From the NCBI RefSeq assembly GCF_024166365.1, contig NC_064842.1:15843001-15907000 (forward strand): a stretch of DNA of 64,000 bases, given 5' to 3'. Below the pieces are notes generated by a model. It did no database searches, was not told where the DNA came from, and saw nothing but the letters and a program-made list of their open reading frames with translations. Made by a program: the position numbers and the translations under genes. Position 1 is the stretch's first letter. The number at the start of each line of letters is the position of its first letter. Source of the stretch: Elephas maximus indicus. Its lineage: Eukaryota > Chordata > Mammalia > Proboscidea > Elephantidae. This document shows, piece by piece, positions 12,095 to 23,552 of this stretch.

Positions 12095-12455
12095 ATTAAC
12101 TTTTTAAAACTATTTTATTGCAGTAAAATATGTATAACAAAATTTGCCTTTTAAGTAAATTTAGGTGTACTATTCGGTGACATGAATTACATTTACAATA
12201 TTGTGGAACCGTCACCACTATTTCCAAAACTTTTTCATCACCCCAAACAGAAGCCCAGTCCCCCTCATTTGTCTCCACCCCCAGCCCTCGGTAGTCGTTA
12301 ATCAACTTCTTCTCTACGCATTTGCCTATTCTAAGTATTTCACGTAAGTGGGATCATACAGTATTTGTTTTTTTATGTCTAACTTATTTCACTCAAAGTA
12401 ATGTTTTCAAGGTTCATCCATGTCATACCGCATATCAGAATTTCAATTCTCTTTA
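12095..12455 (-). mobile_element. L1M 3' UTR fragment
   Basis: Reverse L1M 3' region: gcagtaaaatatgtataac, then ctaacttatttcactcaaag. Confidence 0.7.
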
Positions 12456-14340
12456 CTGTTGTTGTTAGGTGTCACCGAATCTCTCCTGGCTACTAGAAAC
12501 CCTACATACAACAGAACAAAACACTGCCTGGATCTACGCCATCCTCAAAATCATTGCTATATTTGAGCCTATTGTTGCAGCCACTGTGTGGAGGGTCTTC
12601 CTTTTTTTGCTGACCGTCTACCAAGTATGATGTCCTTCTCCAGGAATGATCCCTCCTGATAACATGTCGAAAGTATGTAAAACGAAGTCTCACCATCCTC
12701 GCTTTGAAGTAGCATTCTGGCTGTGCTTCTTCCAAGACAGATTTGTTTGTTCTTCTGGCAGTCCATGGTATATTCAATATTCTTCACCAACACCATAATT
12801 CAAAGGCATCAATTCTTCTTCAGTCTTCCTTATTCATTGTCCAGCTTTAGCATACATATGAAAAAAAATATGAGGCGATCGAAAATACCATGGCTTGGGT
12901 CAGGCGCACCTTAGTCCTCAAGGTGATATCTTTGCTTTTGAACAATTTAAAAGGGGCCTTTTGCAGTAGATTTGCCCAATGCAGTAGGTCATTGGATTTC
13001 TTAACAGCTGCTTCCTAGGCGTTGATTTGAGATCCAGGTAAAGTGAAATCCTTGATAACTTCAATATTTTCTCCATTTATCATGATGTTGCTTATTGGTT
13101 CAGTTGTGAGAATTTTTGTCTTATTTATGTTAAGGTGTAATCCATACTGAAGGCTGTGTGGTCTTTGATCTTCATCAGTAAGTGCTTCAAGCCCTCTTCG
13201 CTTTCAGCAAGCAAGATTGTGTCATCTGCATAACTCAGATTGTTAATGTCTTCCTCCAATCCTGATGCCATGTTCTTCATATAGTCTAGCTTCTCGGATT
13301 GTTTGGTCAGCATACAGATTGAATAAGTATGGTGAAAGGATACAACTCTGTTGCACACCTTTCCTGATTTTAAACCACTCAGTATCCCCTTGTTCTATTC
13401 AAACGACAGCCTCTTGACCTATGTACAGGTTCCTCATGAGCACAATTAAGTGTTCTGGAATTGCCATTCTTCACAATGTTATCCATAGTTTGTTGTAATC
13501 CACACAATGAAAGACCTTTGAATAGTCAATAAAACACAAGTAAACATCTTTCTGGTATTCTCTGCTTTCAGCCAAGATCCATCTGACGTGAGCAATGACA
13601 TCCCTTGTTCCACATCTTCATCTGATTCCAGTTTCAATTTCCGGCAGTTCCCTGTTGGTATACTGCTGCGACCATTTTTGAATTATCTTCAGGAAATTTT
13701 ACTTGCATGTGATATTAATGATATTGTTCGATAATTTCCACATTCTGTTGGATCACCTTTCTTTGGAACGGGCATATGTATGGCTCTCTTCCAGTTGGTC
13801 AGGTAGCTGTCTTCCAAATTCCTTAGCATAGGAGAGTGAGCACTTCCAGGGTTGCATCTGTTTGTTGAAATATCTTAATTGGTATTCCGTCAGTTCCTGG
13901 AGCCTTGTTTTTCACCAGTGTTTTCAGTGCAGCTTGGATTTCTTCCTTCAGTACCATTGGTTCTTGATCGTATGCTATCTCCTGAAATGTTTGAACATCG
14001 ACCAATTCTTTTTGGTACAGTAACTTTGTGTATTCCTACCATCTTCTTTTGATGCTTCCTGCATTCTTCAATTTTTTTCCCCATAAAATCCTTCAACACT
14101 GCAACTTGAGGCTTGAATTTTTTCTTCAGTTTTTTCAGTTTAAGGAATGCAGAGCATGTTCATCTCTTTTGGTTTTCTAACTCCAGATCTTTGCAAATTT
14201 CATTATAATACGTTACTTTGTCCTCTCAAGCAGCCCTTTGAAATCTTCTGTTCAGCTCTTTTACCTCATCATTTCTTTCTTTTGCTTTAGTTATTCTACG
14301 TTCAAGAGCAAGTTTCAGTCTCTTCTAACATCCATTTTGG
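12456..14340 (-). mobile_element. RTE-type LINE with reverse-transcriptase remnants
   Basis: Long RTE fragment with many frame breaks. It includes an RT start block (KNKAPGTDGIPIKIFQ, about 13900) and the catalytic YADD box at 13221-13232, read on the minus strand. It likely continues, beyond a 2.3-kb insertion, at 16690-17150. Confidence 0.88.
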
Positions 14341-14585
14341 CCTTTTTTTAAAATTTTATTTATTTTGCTATTGTTGAGAATATATACAGCAAAACACACA
14401 TCAGTTGAACAGTTTCTACATGTACAATTCCATGACATTGATTACGTTTTTCGAGTTGTGCAGCCATTCTCACCCTCCTTTTCTGAGTTGTTCCTCCCTC
14501 ATTAACATAAACTCACTGCTCCCTAAGGTTGCTATCTTATCTTTCAAGTTGCTGTTGTCAGTTTGAACCCATATAGACAGTTCTT

Positions 14586-15214
14586 TGTTGTTAAGTGCCA
14601 TCGAGTCAGTTCTGACTCATAGCAACCCTATGCACAACAGAACAAAATACTGCCCAGTCCTGAGCCATTCTTACAATCGTTATGCTTGAGCTCATTGTTG
14701 CAGCCACTGTGTCAATCCACCTCACTGAGGGTCTTCCTCTTTTCCTCTGACCCTGTACCCTGCCAAGCATGATGTCCTTCTCCAGGGACTGATCCCTCCT
14801 GACAACATGTCCAAAGTATGTAAGACGCAGTCTCACCATCCTTGCTTCTAAGGAGCCTTCTGGTGGTACTTCTTCTAAGACAGATTTGTTTGTTCTTTTG
14901 GCAGACCGTGGTATATTCAATAATCTTCACCAACACCACAACTCAAAGGCGTCAATTCTTCTTCAGTCTTCCTTATTCATTGTCCAGCTTTCACATACAT
15001 ATGGGTGATTGAGAACACCACCATGGCTTGGGTCAGGCACACCTTAGTCTTCAAGGTGACATCTTTGCTCTTCAACACTGAAACCTGTCCTCCATGGGTG
15101 ACCCTGCTGGTATCTGAATACCAGTGTCATAGCTTCCAGCATAGCTTCCAGCGTCACAGCAACACGCAAGCCCCAACAATACGACAAACTGACAGACACA
15201 TGGGGGTGAATAGC
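14586..15214 (-). mobile_element. RTE 3' end nested in the L1
   Basis: Flanked by AGACAGTTCTT at 14575-14585 and 15215-15225. On the minus strand it encodes KRGRPSVRWIDTVAATM. The 15080-15214 part is not clearly assigned. Confidence 0.82.
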
Positions 15215-15456
15215 AGACAGTTCTTAAAAGATCATAATGCTCAAAACAGATCTTTTTTACTAGTTAAGATAAACTATTGTTTGGTTTTAAGATGACTTCA
15301 GGGGATATTTCTGGTTTAAGATTTAAAGATTATCTCAGGGCAATAGTTTCAGGGGTTCATCTAGGCTCCATGGCTCCAGGATGTGTAAAGTTCATGAGAA
15401 TTTGAAATTCTGTTCTGAATTTTCCCCCTTTTGATCAGGATTCTTCTATGGACTCT

Positions 15457-15632
15457 TTTGTAATAGTAGCTGTTTAATACTTTTACTGTGTTGAAACATA
15501 TATAACAAAAAATTTGCCACTTTAACCATTTTAAGTGTAAAATTCAGTGACAGTAATTACACTCGCCGTGTTGTGCTTCCACCACCACCATCCATTTCCA
15601 AATGTTTTTCATCACCTCAGACAGACACCCAG
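15457..15632 (-). mobile_element. L1M 3' fragment nested in the L1
   Basis: Flanked by the 13-base duplication TTCTATGGACTCT at 15444-15456 and 15633-15645. Confidence 0.85.
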
Positions 15633-16000
15633 TTCTATGGACTCTCTGATCAAAATGTTCAGTAATGGTAGCTAGGCACCACCATTCAGTTCTTCTGGTC
15701 TCTTGGCAAAGGAGGCAGTTGTTCATGGAGGCAATTAGCCTCACATTCCATATCCTCCTCCTATTCCTGAATTTCCTTCTTCCTCTGTTGCTCCAGGTGA
15801 GTAAAGACAAATTGTGTGCCTTGGATGGTTGCTTACAAGCTTTTAAGACCCCAGGCACCACGCATCGAACTAGGAAGTAGAACAGAAACACTAAACATGT
15901 TATTAGGCCAATTAACCGGGATGTCCCATGAAACCGTGACCCTAAATCTCCAAACCAAGGAACCAAACCCTGTAAGGTATTTGGTTGTACTTCAGCAGCC

Positions 16001-16689
16001 TCAGCAGCTGCTCTTTCTTTTAGCAGTTGTTGTAAATATATCTATCACACAACTTTTACCAATTCAACTTTTTAAAAGTGTGCAACTTATTGACAGAAAT
16101 TACAGTAATCAGCTGTGAAAGCCTACCCTTAATTGATGCAATTTTTCCATCACCATTAACCCTCTTTTTCCCCTCCTTCCCATCGCTGGTAACCACTAAT
16201 AAGCTTTGGTCTCTATACATTTGCCGTTTCTTGTCTTTTTTATATAAGTGAGAAAACTAAAACAAAATCTGTTGCCATCTAGTCAATTCCGACTCATAGC
16301 GACCCCATAAGACACAGTTAAACTGCCCTGATAGGGTTTCCAAGGAATAGCTGGTGGATTCAAACTGCTGACTTTTTGGTTAGCACCATAGCTCTTAATC
16401 ACTGTGCCACCAGGGCTCCATATAAGTGAGGTCATACAATATTTGTCCTTTTATGATTGGCTTATTTTGTTCAGCGTAGTGTCTTCAAGCTCCATCCATA
16501 CTGTAGCATATATCAAGACTCCGTTTCTCATACTGGCTGAGTAATATTCCGTTATATGTATGTACTACATTTTGTTTATCCATTCATCATTTAGGCTGAT
16601 GGGCATTTAGGTTGTTACCACCTTTTGGCTATTGTGAATAGTGTTGCAATGAACATTGGTGAACAAGTCGATCTTTTTATTTTCTTTTC
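16001..16689 (-). mobile_element. L1M 3' UTR split by an AfroSINE
   Basis: Reverse L1M 3' region. It resumes after the SINE with gtcatacaatatttgtcctt and the ttatccattcatcattt motif. Confidence 0.75.
16253..16419 (-). mobile_element. AfroSINE
   Basis: Complete reverse copy between ATATAAGTGAG duplications at 16242-16252 and 16420-16430. Confidence 0.93.
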
Positions 16690-17150
16690 TGTCTTTTTAA
16701 TGGCCTTTTGGCTTTCTTCATGTATGATGTCCTTGATGTCATCCCACAACTCCTCTCGTCTTCAGTCATTAAGTGTTCATTGTGTCAAATCTATTCTTGA
16801 GATGGTCTCTAAATTCAGGTGGGATATACTCAAGATTGAACTTTGGTTCTCGTGGACTTGTTTTAATTTTCTTCAGCTTCAGCTTGAACTTGCATATGAG
16901 CAATTGATGGTCTGTCTGCAGTTGTCCCTTGGCCTTGTTCTGACTGATGATATTGAGCTTCTCCATCATCTCCTTCCACAGATGTAATTGATTTGATTCC
17001 CGTGTTTTCCATCTGGTGAGATCCACGTGTATAGTTTCTGTTGATGTTGTTGAAAAAAAGTATTTGTAATGAAGAAGTCATTGGTCTTGCAAAATTCTAT
17101 CATATGATCTCTGGTGTCGTTTCTATCACCAAGGCCATATTTTTCCATTG
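16690..17150 (-). mobile_element. RTE endonuclease-domain remnant
   Basis: On the minus strand it encodes AP-endonuclease-like motifs (GDRNDTRDHMIEFC, then TWISPDGKHGNQINYI). It probably belongs to the element at 12456-14340, whose broken end has matching local sequence (ggccttttt). Confidence 0.8.
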
Positions 17151-17780
17151 TATATATATACCACATTTTATTTATCCATTCATCTGTTGGTGGACATTTG
17201 GGTTGTTTCCACCTTTCAGTTGTTGTGAATAATGCTGTGATGAACATTAGTGTGTCTGTGTTCCTGCTTTCAAGTCTCTTGGGTATATGCCTAGGAGTGG
17301 TGGGTCATGTGGTAATTGTGTGTTTAACTTTTTGAGGAAATGCCAAATTATTAACCTCTTTTTAATATATTTATTTTTTAATTAATCACAAAATAATATA
17401 TATCTATGGTTTCAAAAACAACAACAAAACTTCACACAGCACTGAAGGGTATAGGTGAAAAGTAAATCTCTTTTCCCAAACTACTGAACTCCCTTTCCAG
17501 AGGTAAGAGTTTCTTACGTATCTTTCTATGAACTTTTTTCCGTGCATATGCAGATACATACATATATCCCATATTTTTACACAAATAACGCATACCTTCT
17601 ATGTTTGTTTGCCAACCGTGCCCTCCCCCCACAAGGTATTTTCATAAGCATCCTATGCTAATTTATTTTTTACAGCAAAATGTAAAAAAAATTGGCATAG
17701 CTCTGCTTATGAAAATACCTCCCAGGTGGAAGGCACAGGTGGCAAACAGACATAGAAGGTGTGTGTTCTTTGAATAAAAT
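17151..17780 (-). mobile_element. L1M 3' UTR fragments with a long imperfect hairpin
   Basis: L1M-like to about 17360, then less clear L1M-type sequence. 17591-17662 and 17690-17763 form an inverted repeat around an A/T-rich loop. Confidence 0.6.
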
Positions 17781-17789
17781 ACAGGATAT

Positions 17790-17994
17790 GCTGTTAGTTG
17801 CCTTCAAGTCAGCTCTGACTCAGGGCAACCCCGTGGGTGCAGAGTAGAGCTGCTACATAGGGTTTTCCAGGCTGTGAGCTTTTGGAAGCAGACCCTCAGG
17901 CCTTTCTTCTGAGGCCCCTCTGGGTGGGTTCAAACCGCCAACCCTTGGACTGTTAGGCGAGCACGTGATCATTGGTACTACCCCGGGACTCATA
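17790..17994 (-). mobile_element. AfroSINE, long-form subfamily
   Basis: Reverse copy: tcagctctgactcagggcaa, the ttttggaagcagaccctcag segment, then ctctgggtgggttcaaaccg. Confidence 0.85.
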
Positions 17995-18119
17995 TATGGT
18001 AGATATCTTTTAAAAAAAACCAACGACATACAAATGTGTTCTTACTATGTACATCCTGTCTGGCAATTTGTTTCTCCGTTTCTCATCTATGCTTTAAAAT
18101 AGCTGTTGACTCTTTGGTC

Positions 18120-19250
18120 TTATATACATAATTTTATTTATTTATTTTTTAAGTAATGCAATACTCATGGGTGACAACCTTCACTCTTTGGGCTGAGCTA
18201 TTACTTAGTTTAAAAGTAACTTCAGGAGATAGTTTCAATTCAAGGTTTGAAGAGCAACTCAGGGCCATAGTCTTGGGGACTCCTCAGCCTGAATAGTCTA
18301 GTAAGGATGTATTTGAGGTTGTACTCCACGATTTTCTCCCTTTTCATCGGGATTCATCTATTGTGTTCCTGACCAGAATGTTCAGTAGTGGTAGCCAGGC
18401 ACCATTTATTCTTCTGGTCTCGAGTGGAGGAGGCAGTGGTTCATGTAGACAATTAGTCCTGTAGTCCAGTTCCTTCGCCGATTCTTGGGTTTCCTTCTTT
18501 CTCTTTTGTTCCAGACAAATAAAAACCAATAGCTGTATCTTAGATGGCCGCACTACTCACCATGCTGGGAGGTAGAACATAAACTTTTAGAACTATATTA
18601 TGCCTGGCTACCACCACCGACTGCTCTGACAGAGATCAAAATAGAGGGTCCTAGACAGGGTGGGAAAAAATGTAGAATAAAATTCAAATGCACACACGTG
18701 CAAAAAAGACCAGACTTGCTGATCTGACAAGGGACTAGAGAAACTCCAAGAGTATGGCCCCCAGACACCCTTTTAACTCAGTACTGAAGTCACTTCTGAG
18801 GTTCACCCTTCAGCCAAAAATTAGGCAGGTCTATTTTTTTCATAGGGCAAACAATAACATACATGAGGAATGTGTTTTGTAGTTCAATCACATATTTGAG
18901 ACTAAATGAGCACACCAGCCCAAAAGCAAAGAGAAGGCGGGACGGGACTGGAGAACTGGATGAATGGAAACAGGGAACTCAGGGTGCAGAAGAGCAGGGT
19001 GTTGACACATCACTGCATTGGTGACCAATGTCACAAAACAATTTGTGTATTAATTGTTTAATGAGAAACTAATTTGCTCTGTAAACTTTGACCTAAAGCA
19101 CAATTTTAAAAAAAGAAGAGGAAGAAGTATATTATGCCAATTGACTAGATTGTCCAATGAGCCCACGGACCTAAACCCCCAAACCAAGAGAACTAATCCC
19201 ATGTGGTGATTGGTTATGTCTAATTAGTATCAGCATCTGTAGCCAACCCC
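18120..19250 (-). mobile_element. L1 3' region split by a plus-strand L1
   Basis: Left part to 18604, right part 19128-19250. It matches the related copies at 14341-16000 and 40170-40685. Confidence 0.75.
18605..19127 (+). mobile_element. Nested L1 3' end
   Basis: Plus-strand L1 tail with an A-rich end, flanked by TATATTATGCC at 18594-18604 and 19128-19138. Confidence 0.88.
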
Positions 19251-19251
19251 T

Positions 19252-20340
19252 TCTTTTTTTTTTTTTTTGGTTGTTGTTATTGTTGCAAAACATACACAAC
19301 CTAGCATTTGCCCATTCATCCCTCTTCCCTGTGTGGACAGCTTATTGACATCGGTTACATCAGTCATGCTGTGTGAACCTCACCCATATTCAGTGCCACC
19401 TCTCCCATTTCTATAAAGGAAAATGCCTGCTCCCTAGAGAGGGCTTCTCCCTCTCCCCTCCCTGTGACCACTAACAAACATTAGCTTACCTATTCTTGTC
19501 ATTTCATAAAAGTGAGAACATCAATATTTGTCTTTTTGTGATGTACTTATTTCACTCAACATAATGTCCTCTGATTCATTCATGTTGTAAGATGTTTCTG
19601 GAACTCATTTTTCTTTATCGCTGAGTAGTATTCCATTGTATGTATGCACCACATTTTACTTATCCATTCATCTGTTAATGGACACAGGTTGCTTCCATTT
19701 TTTCCTATTGTGAATAGTGCTGCAATGAACATCGGTGCGCATATGCCTGTTCATATCACTTCTATTAGATCTCTAGGGTATATACCTGCCATACGCTAGG
19801 TTATATGGCAGCTCTACATCTATTTTTTTTTTTTTTTTTAGGAAACTCCAGACTGTTTTCCACATGGCTATATTATTTTGTGTTCCTACCAGCAAGGGAT
19901 GAGAGTTCAAATTTCTCCACATCTCTTCCAACGCTTATTTTCCTTTTTTTAAAATCTTAGTCCCTCTAAAAAAAAATAAATAAAATAAAATGGTATCTCG
20001 TTGCTGTATTGATTTGCATTTCTCTGATGTCTAATGATTTTGAGCATCTTCTCATGTGTCTATCGGTCATTTGAATATCCTTTTTGGTAAGTGTCTGTTC
20101 ATGTCCTTTGTCCAGTTTTTGATTGGGTTGTCTTTTTGTTGTTAAGTTGTAGAAGTTTTCTATATATTTTAAGACATTAGACCCTTATTGGTTGTATTGT
20201 TCTAGAAAATTTTTTCCAGTTGGGGCTACAGACTCTCTTTTTTTTTTTTTTTTTTGGTATTCAACATATACATGTTTAATCTGAAATGTTTGATCAGTTA
20301 GTCAACTCTTCTAAAGCTCAGTCATAAACTCATTATAAGT
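19252..20340 (-). mobile_element. L1M 3' UTR
   Basis: Long reverse L1M 3' region: the ctgagtagtattccattgta motif, the tgaatagtgctgcaatgaac motif and several T runs. Confidence 0.75.
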
Positions 20341-20349
20341 CATGGGTAT

Positions 20350-21358
20350 GTTGTTACTTTCAGTCAAGTTGGCTCCTACTCATGATGACCTTATGTATAA
20401 TAAGATGAAATGTTGCCTGGTCCCGCGCCACCTTCATCATCTTTAATATGCTCAAGCAAATTGTTGAGGCCATTGTGTTAATCCATTCCATTAAGGGTGT
20501 TCCTCGTTTTCACTGACCCTCTACTTTACCAAACAAGATATCCTTTTCTAGCCATTCATCTTTCCTGATGACGTGTCCAAAGTAGGCACGACCAAGTCTC
20601 ATCATCCTTGCTTCTAAGGAGCGTTCTTGTTTTATTTCTTCTAAGACTGATTGTCTTGGAAGAAGTACAACCAGAATGCTCCTTAGAAACAAGGATGGCA
20701 ATACCACTTCTTACATACTTTGGACATGTTGTCAGGTGGGGTCAGTCCCTGGAGAAGGAATATCATGCTTGGTAAAGTACAGGGTCAGAGGAAAAGAGAA
20801 AGACCCTCAACGAGATTGACACAGTGGCTACAACAATGGGCTCAAGCATAACAATGATTGTGAGGATGGCGCAGGACCAGGCACTGTTTCATTCTGTGGT
20901 ACATAGGGTCGCTATGAGTCAGAACCAACTTGATGGCACCTAACAACGACAACAAGACTGATTAGTTCGTTCTTTTGGCACCCATGATATATTCAATATT
21001 CTTGGCCAATACCACAATTCAAATTCAGCAATTCTTCTGTATTTTTTTTTTTTTTTTTGGTCCAGCTTTGGCATACATATGAAAAAACCATGATTTGGGT
21101 CAGGCGCACCTTAGTTATCAAAGACATCTTTAATTTCTTGACTGCTGCTTCCATGGGCATTGACTGTAGATCCATGTAGAATAAAATCCCTGACAACTTG
21201 AATTTTTTTCTCCATTTTTCATGACGTCGTTGACTGATCCAGTTGTGAAGACTTTTGTTTTCTTTACATTCAGGTGTAATCCATACTGAAAAATGTTTTC
21301 TTTTACCTTAATCAGTTGTTTCAAGTCACTTTTATTTTCAGCAATCAAGGTTGTGTCA
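20350..21358 (-). mobile_element. RTE LINE 3' region, split by an inverted RTE insert
   Basis: Minus-strand RTE 3' part, interrupted at 20653-20953 by a plus-strand copy of the same region. Confidence 0.82.
20653..20953 (+). mobile_element. RTE 3' end inserted in inverted orientation
   Basis: About 300 bases ending in the CAA-type tail, between perfect AAGACTGATT duplications at 20643-20652 and 20954-20963. Confidence 0.92.
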
Positions 21359-21722
21359 CCAAGCATGATGTCCCTTTCCAGGGACTGATCCCTCCTGATA
21401 ACATGTCCAAAGTATGTGAAAAGAAGTTTTCCCATCCTTACTTCTAATGAGCATTCTGGCTGTACTTCTTCCAAGACAGGTTTGTTTGTTCTTCTGGCAA
21501 TCCATGGTATATCCGATATTCTTCACCAACACCATTCAAAGGCATCAATTCTTCTTTGGTCTTCCTTATTCATTGTTCAGCTTTCACATGCATATGAGGT
21601 GATTGAAAACACCATGGCTTGGGTCAGGCGCACCTTAGTCTTCAAGGTGACATCTTTGCTTTCGAACATGTTAAAGAGGTCTTTTGTAGCAGATTTGCCC
21701 AATGCAATGCATCGTTTGATTC
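21359..21722 (-). mobile_element. Second RTE fragment
   Basis: Restarts at an RTE position already covered by the preceding copy, so it is a separate or rearranged fragment. Confidence 0.75.
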
Positions 21723-22560
21723 TTTTTTAAAGTTTACAGCTCAAGTTAATTTCTCATACAAAAATTTATACACACATTGTTATGTGACAGTAGTTGCAAT
21801 CCCCACAATGTGACAGCTCACTTCCCCTTTCCACCCCCGGTTTCCTGTGTCCATTCAACCAGCTCGTGTCCCTTCCTGCCTTCTCATCCTGCCTCCAGAC
21901 AGGAGCCGTCCATTTGGTCTCATGTATCTGCTTGAACCAAGAAGCACACTCCTCATTGAGTATTATTTTATGTTTTATAAAAAATAGTCCAGTCTAATCT
22001 TTGTCTGAAGAGTGGGCTTCAGGAAATGATTTTAGTTCTGGGTTAACAGAGCATCCAAAGCTCTGGCTTCAGGGGTTCTTCTAGTCTCAGTCAGACCATT
22101 AAGTCTGGACCTTTTACATGAATTGGAGTTCTGCTCCACACTTTTCTTTCACTCCTTCAAGGACTTTCTGTTGTGTTCTGTGTCAGGGTGGTCATTGGTG
22201 GTAGCCAGGCACTATCTAGGTCCTTTGGTCTCTGGTTGGATGGAATCTCTGGTTTATGAGGCCCTTTTGTCTCTTAGGCTAATATTTTCCTTGTGCCTTT
22301 GGTGTTCTTCATACTCCTTTGCTCCAAGTGGGTTGGGACCAATTGATGCACCTTAGATGGTCACTTGCAAGCTTTTTAGACCCCAGACACCACTAACCAA
22401 AGTGGGATGCAGAACATTTTCTTAATAAACCTTGTTATGCCAGTTGATCTATATGTCCCTCAAAATCATGGGCCCCAGGCCCCAGCCCCAGCTACTCTGT
22501 CCCTCAAAGTGTTTGGTTGTGTTCAGGGATACAGATTCTTTTTGATGGTGTCTAGATTTT
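21723..22560 (-). mobile_element. L1 3' region
   Basis: Same L1 type as 1829-2800 and 37115-37420, read in reverse. Confidence 0.72.
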
Positions 22561-23552
22561 TAGATTTCCTTTGTATGAATGTACCCCAATTTATTTAACC
22601 AGGAGTAGGGATGCTTTGGAATTTGGGATTGTGGAGCACGTGGCAAACCCAGCATAATGAACTTATGCAAGCATGAGTCTCTCAGGCACACCTGGGGGAG
22701 GCGCAGAGGGGCCACTCGTTGTGTAATTATTATTCTCCCCATGCTAGCTAGGTGAAGGTTTGAGTAATGGGGTCGGAGGGGACCTTCGGAGTCCAGTGCC
22801 CACGCTATATGGATGAGAAATTTGATGGCCAGACAGGTTAAGTGTGGCCCAAGTTGACCCAAAATCTTTGACTCCTATATCTCCCTATGGTATTAGTACC
22901 TCCTCAGCCTGCACACTCCACCAGGATGCCACATCAGCCTGGCCTCCAATCAGAGAAGACTGATTCTCCTGGTCCAAGACAGACTATTGGAGCCCTGGTG
23001 ACAGGAAAATGTGAAGGGCTTATATGGCAAGAGCTTTGACCATCATTTGGGAGTGCTTTCTCTTGTGCCTCGCTGAGAAGTGGGGGTGAGGCAGCAAGTG
23101 GCCGCATGTTGGGCAGCTCTTTTGGGGACCGGATCTATCTGGCTAATTGATTTTGAAAATAATGCTTTTTGGAGGTTTTCTCCCGAAATTTCATAAGTGA
23201 GTACAATCTATATTCTTATTACCTAAAGATAAAAAAAAAAGCAGAGTTAATATTTTAGAAGATGCCCCTTCAGAATTTTTCCTGTGAATGTGTATATGTG
23301 TATGTATAGAAGAATGATATGTTCCCTATACTGTTTTGTTGTGTAGCTTGCTTTTCTCCCTCAACAATATATCATTTTCCCATGGCGATAAATGTTATTT
23401 CACAATACAATTTTTAATGTTTGCGTAATATTCTATCTTATGGATATACCATAATTCACCCAGTCAGTCCCTGACTGGTGGTGGTTTATAATCAAATCAG
23501 ACGAAGAGAGGTCAAGTTACCAACCAACAAGTGTTTCCTGCACACCCCTTCT
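22561..23552. other. Unassigned with old L1-like sequence
   Basis: About 23260-23470 resembles an L1M 3' region; the rest is unassigned and shows no gene. Confidence 0.4.

Larger units (their letters stand above)
14341..16000 (-). mobile_element. L1 3' region inserted in the RTE, carrying further insertions
   Basis: Same L1 type as the plus-strand copy at 34310-35103. Comparing the two shows it is split by an RTE fragment (14586-15214) and an L1M fragment (15457-15632), each with target-site duplications. Confidence 0.75.
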
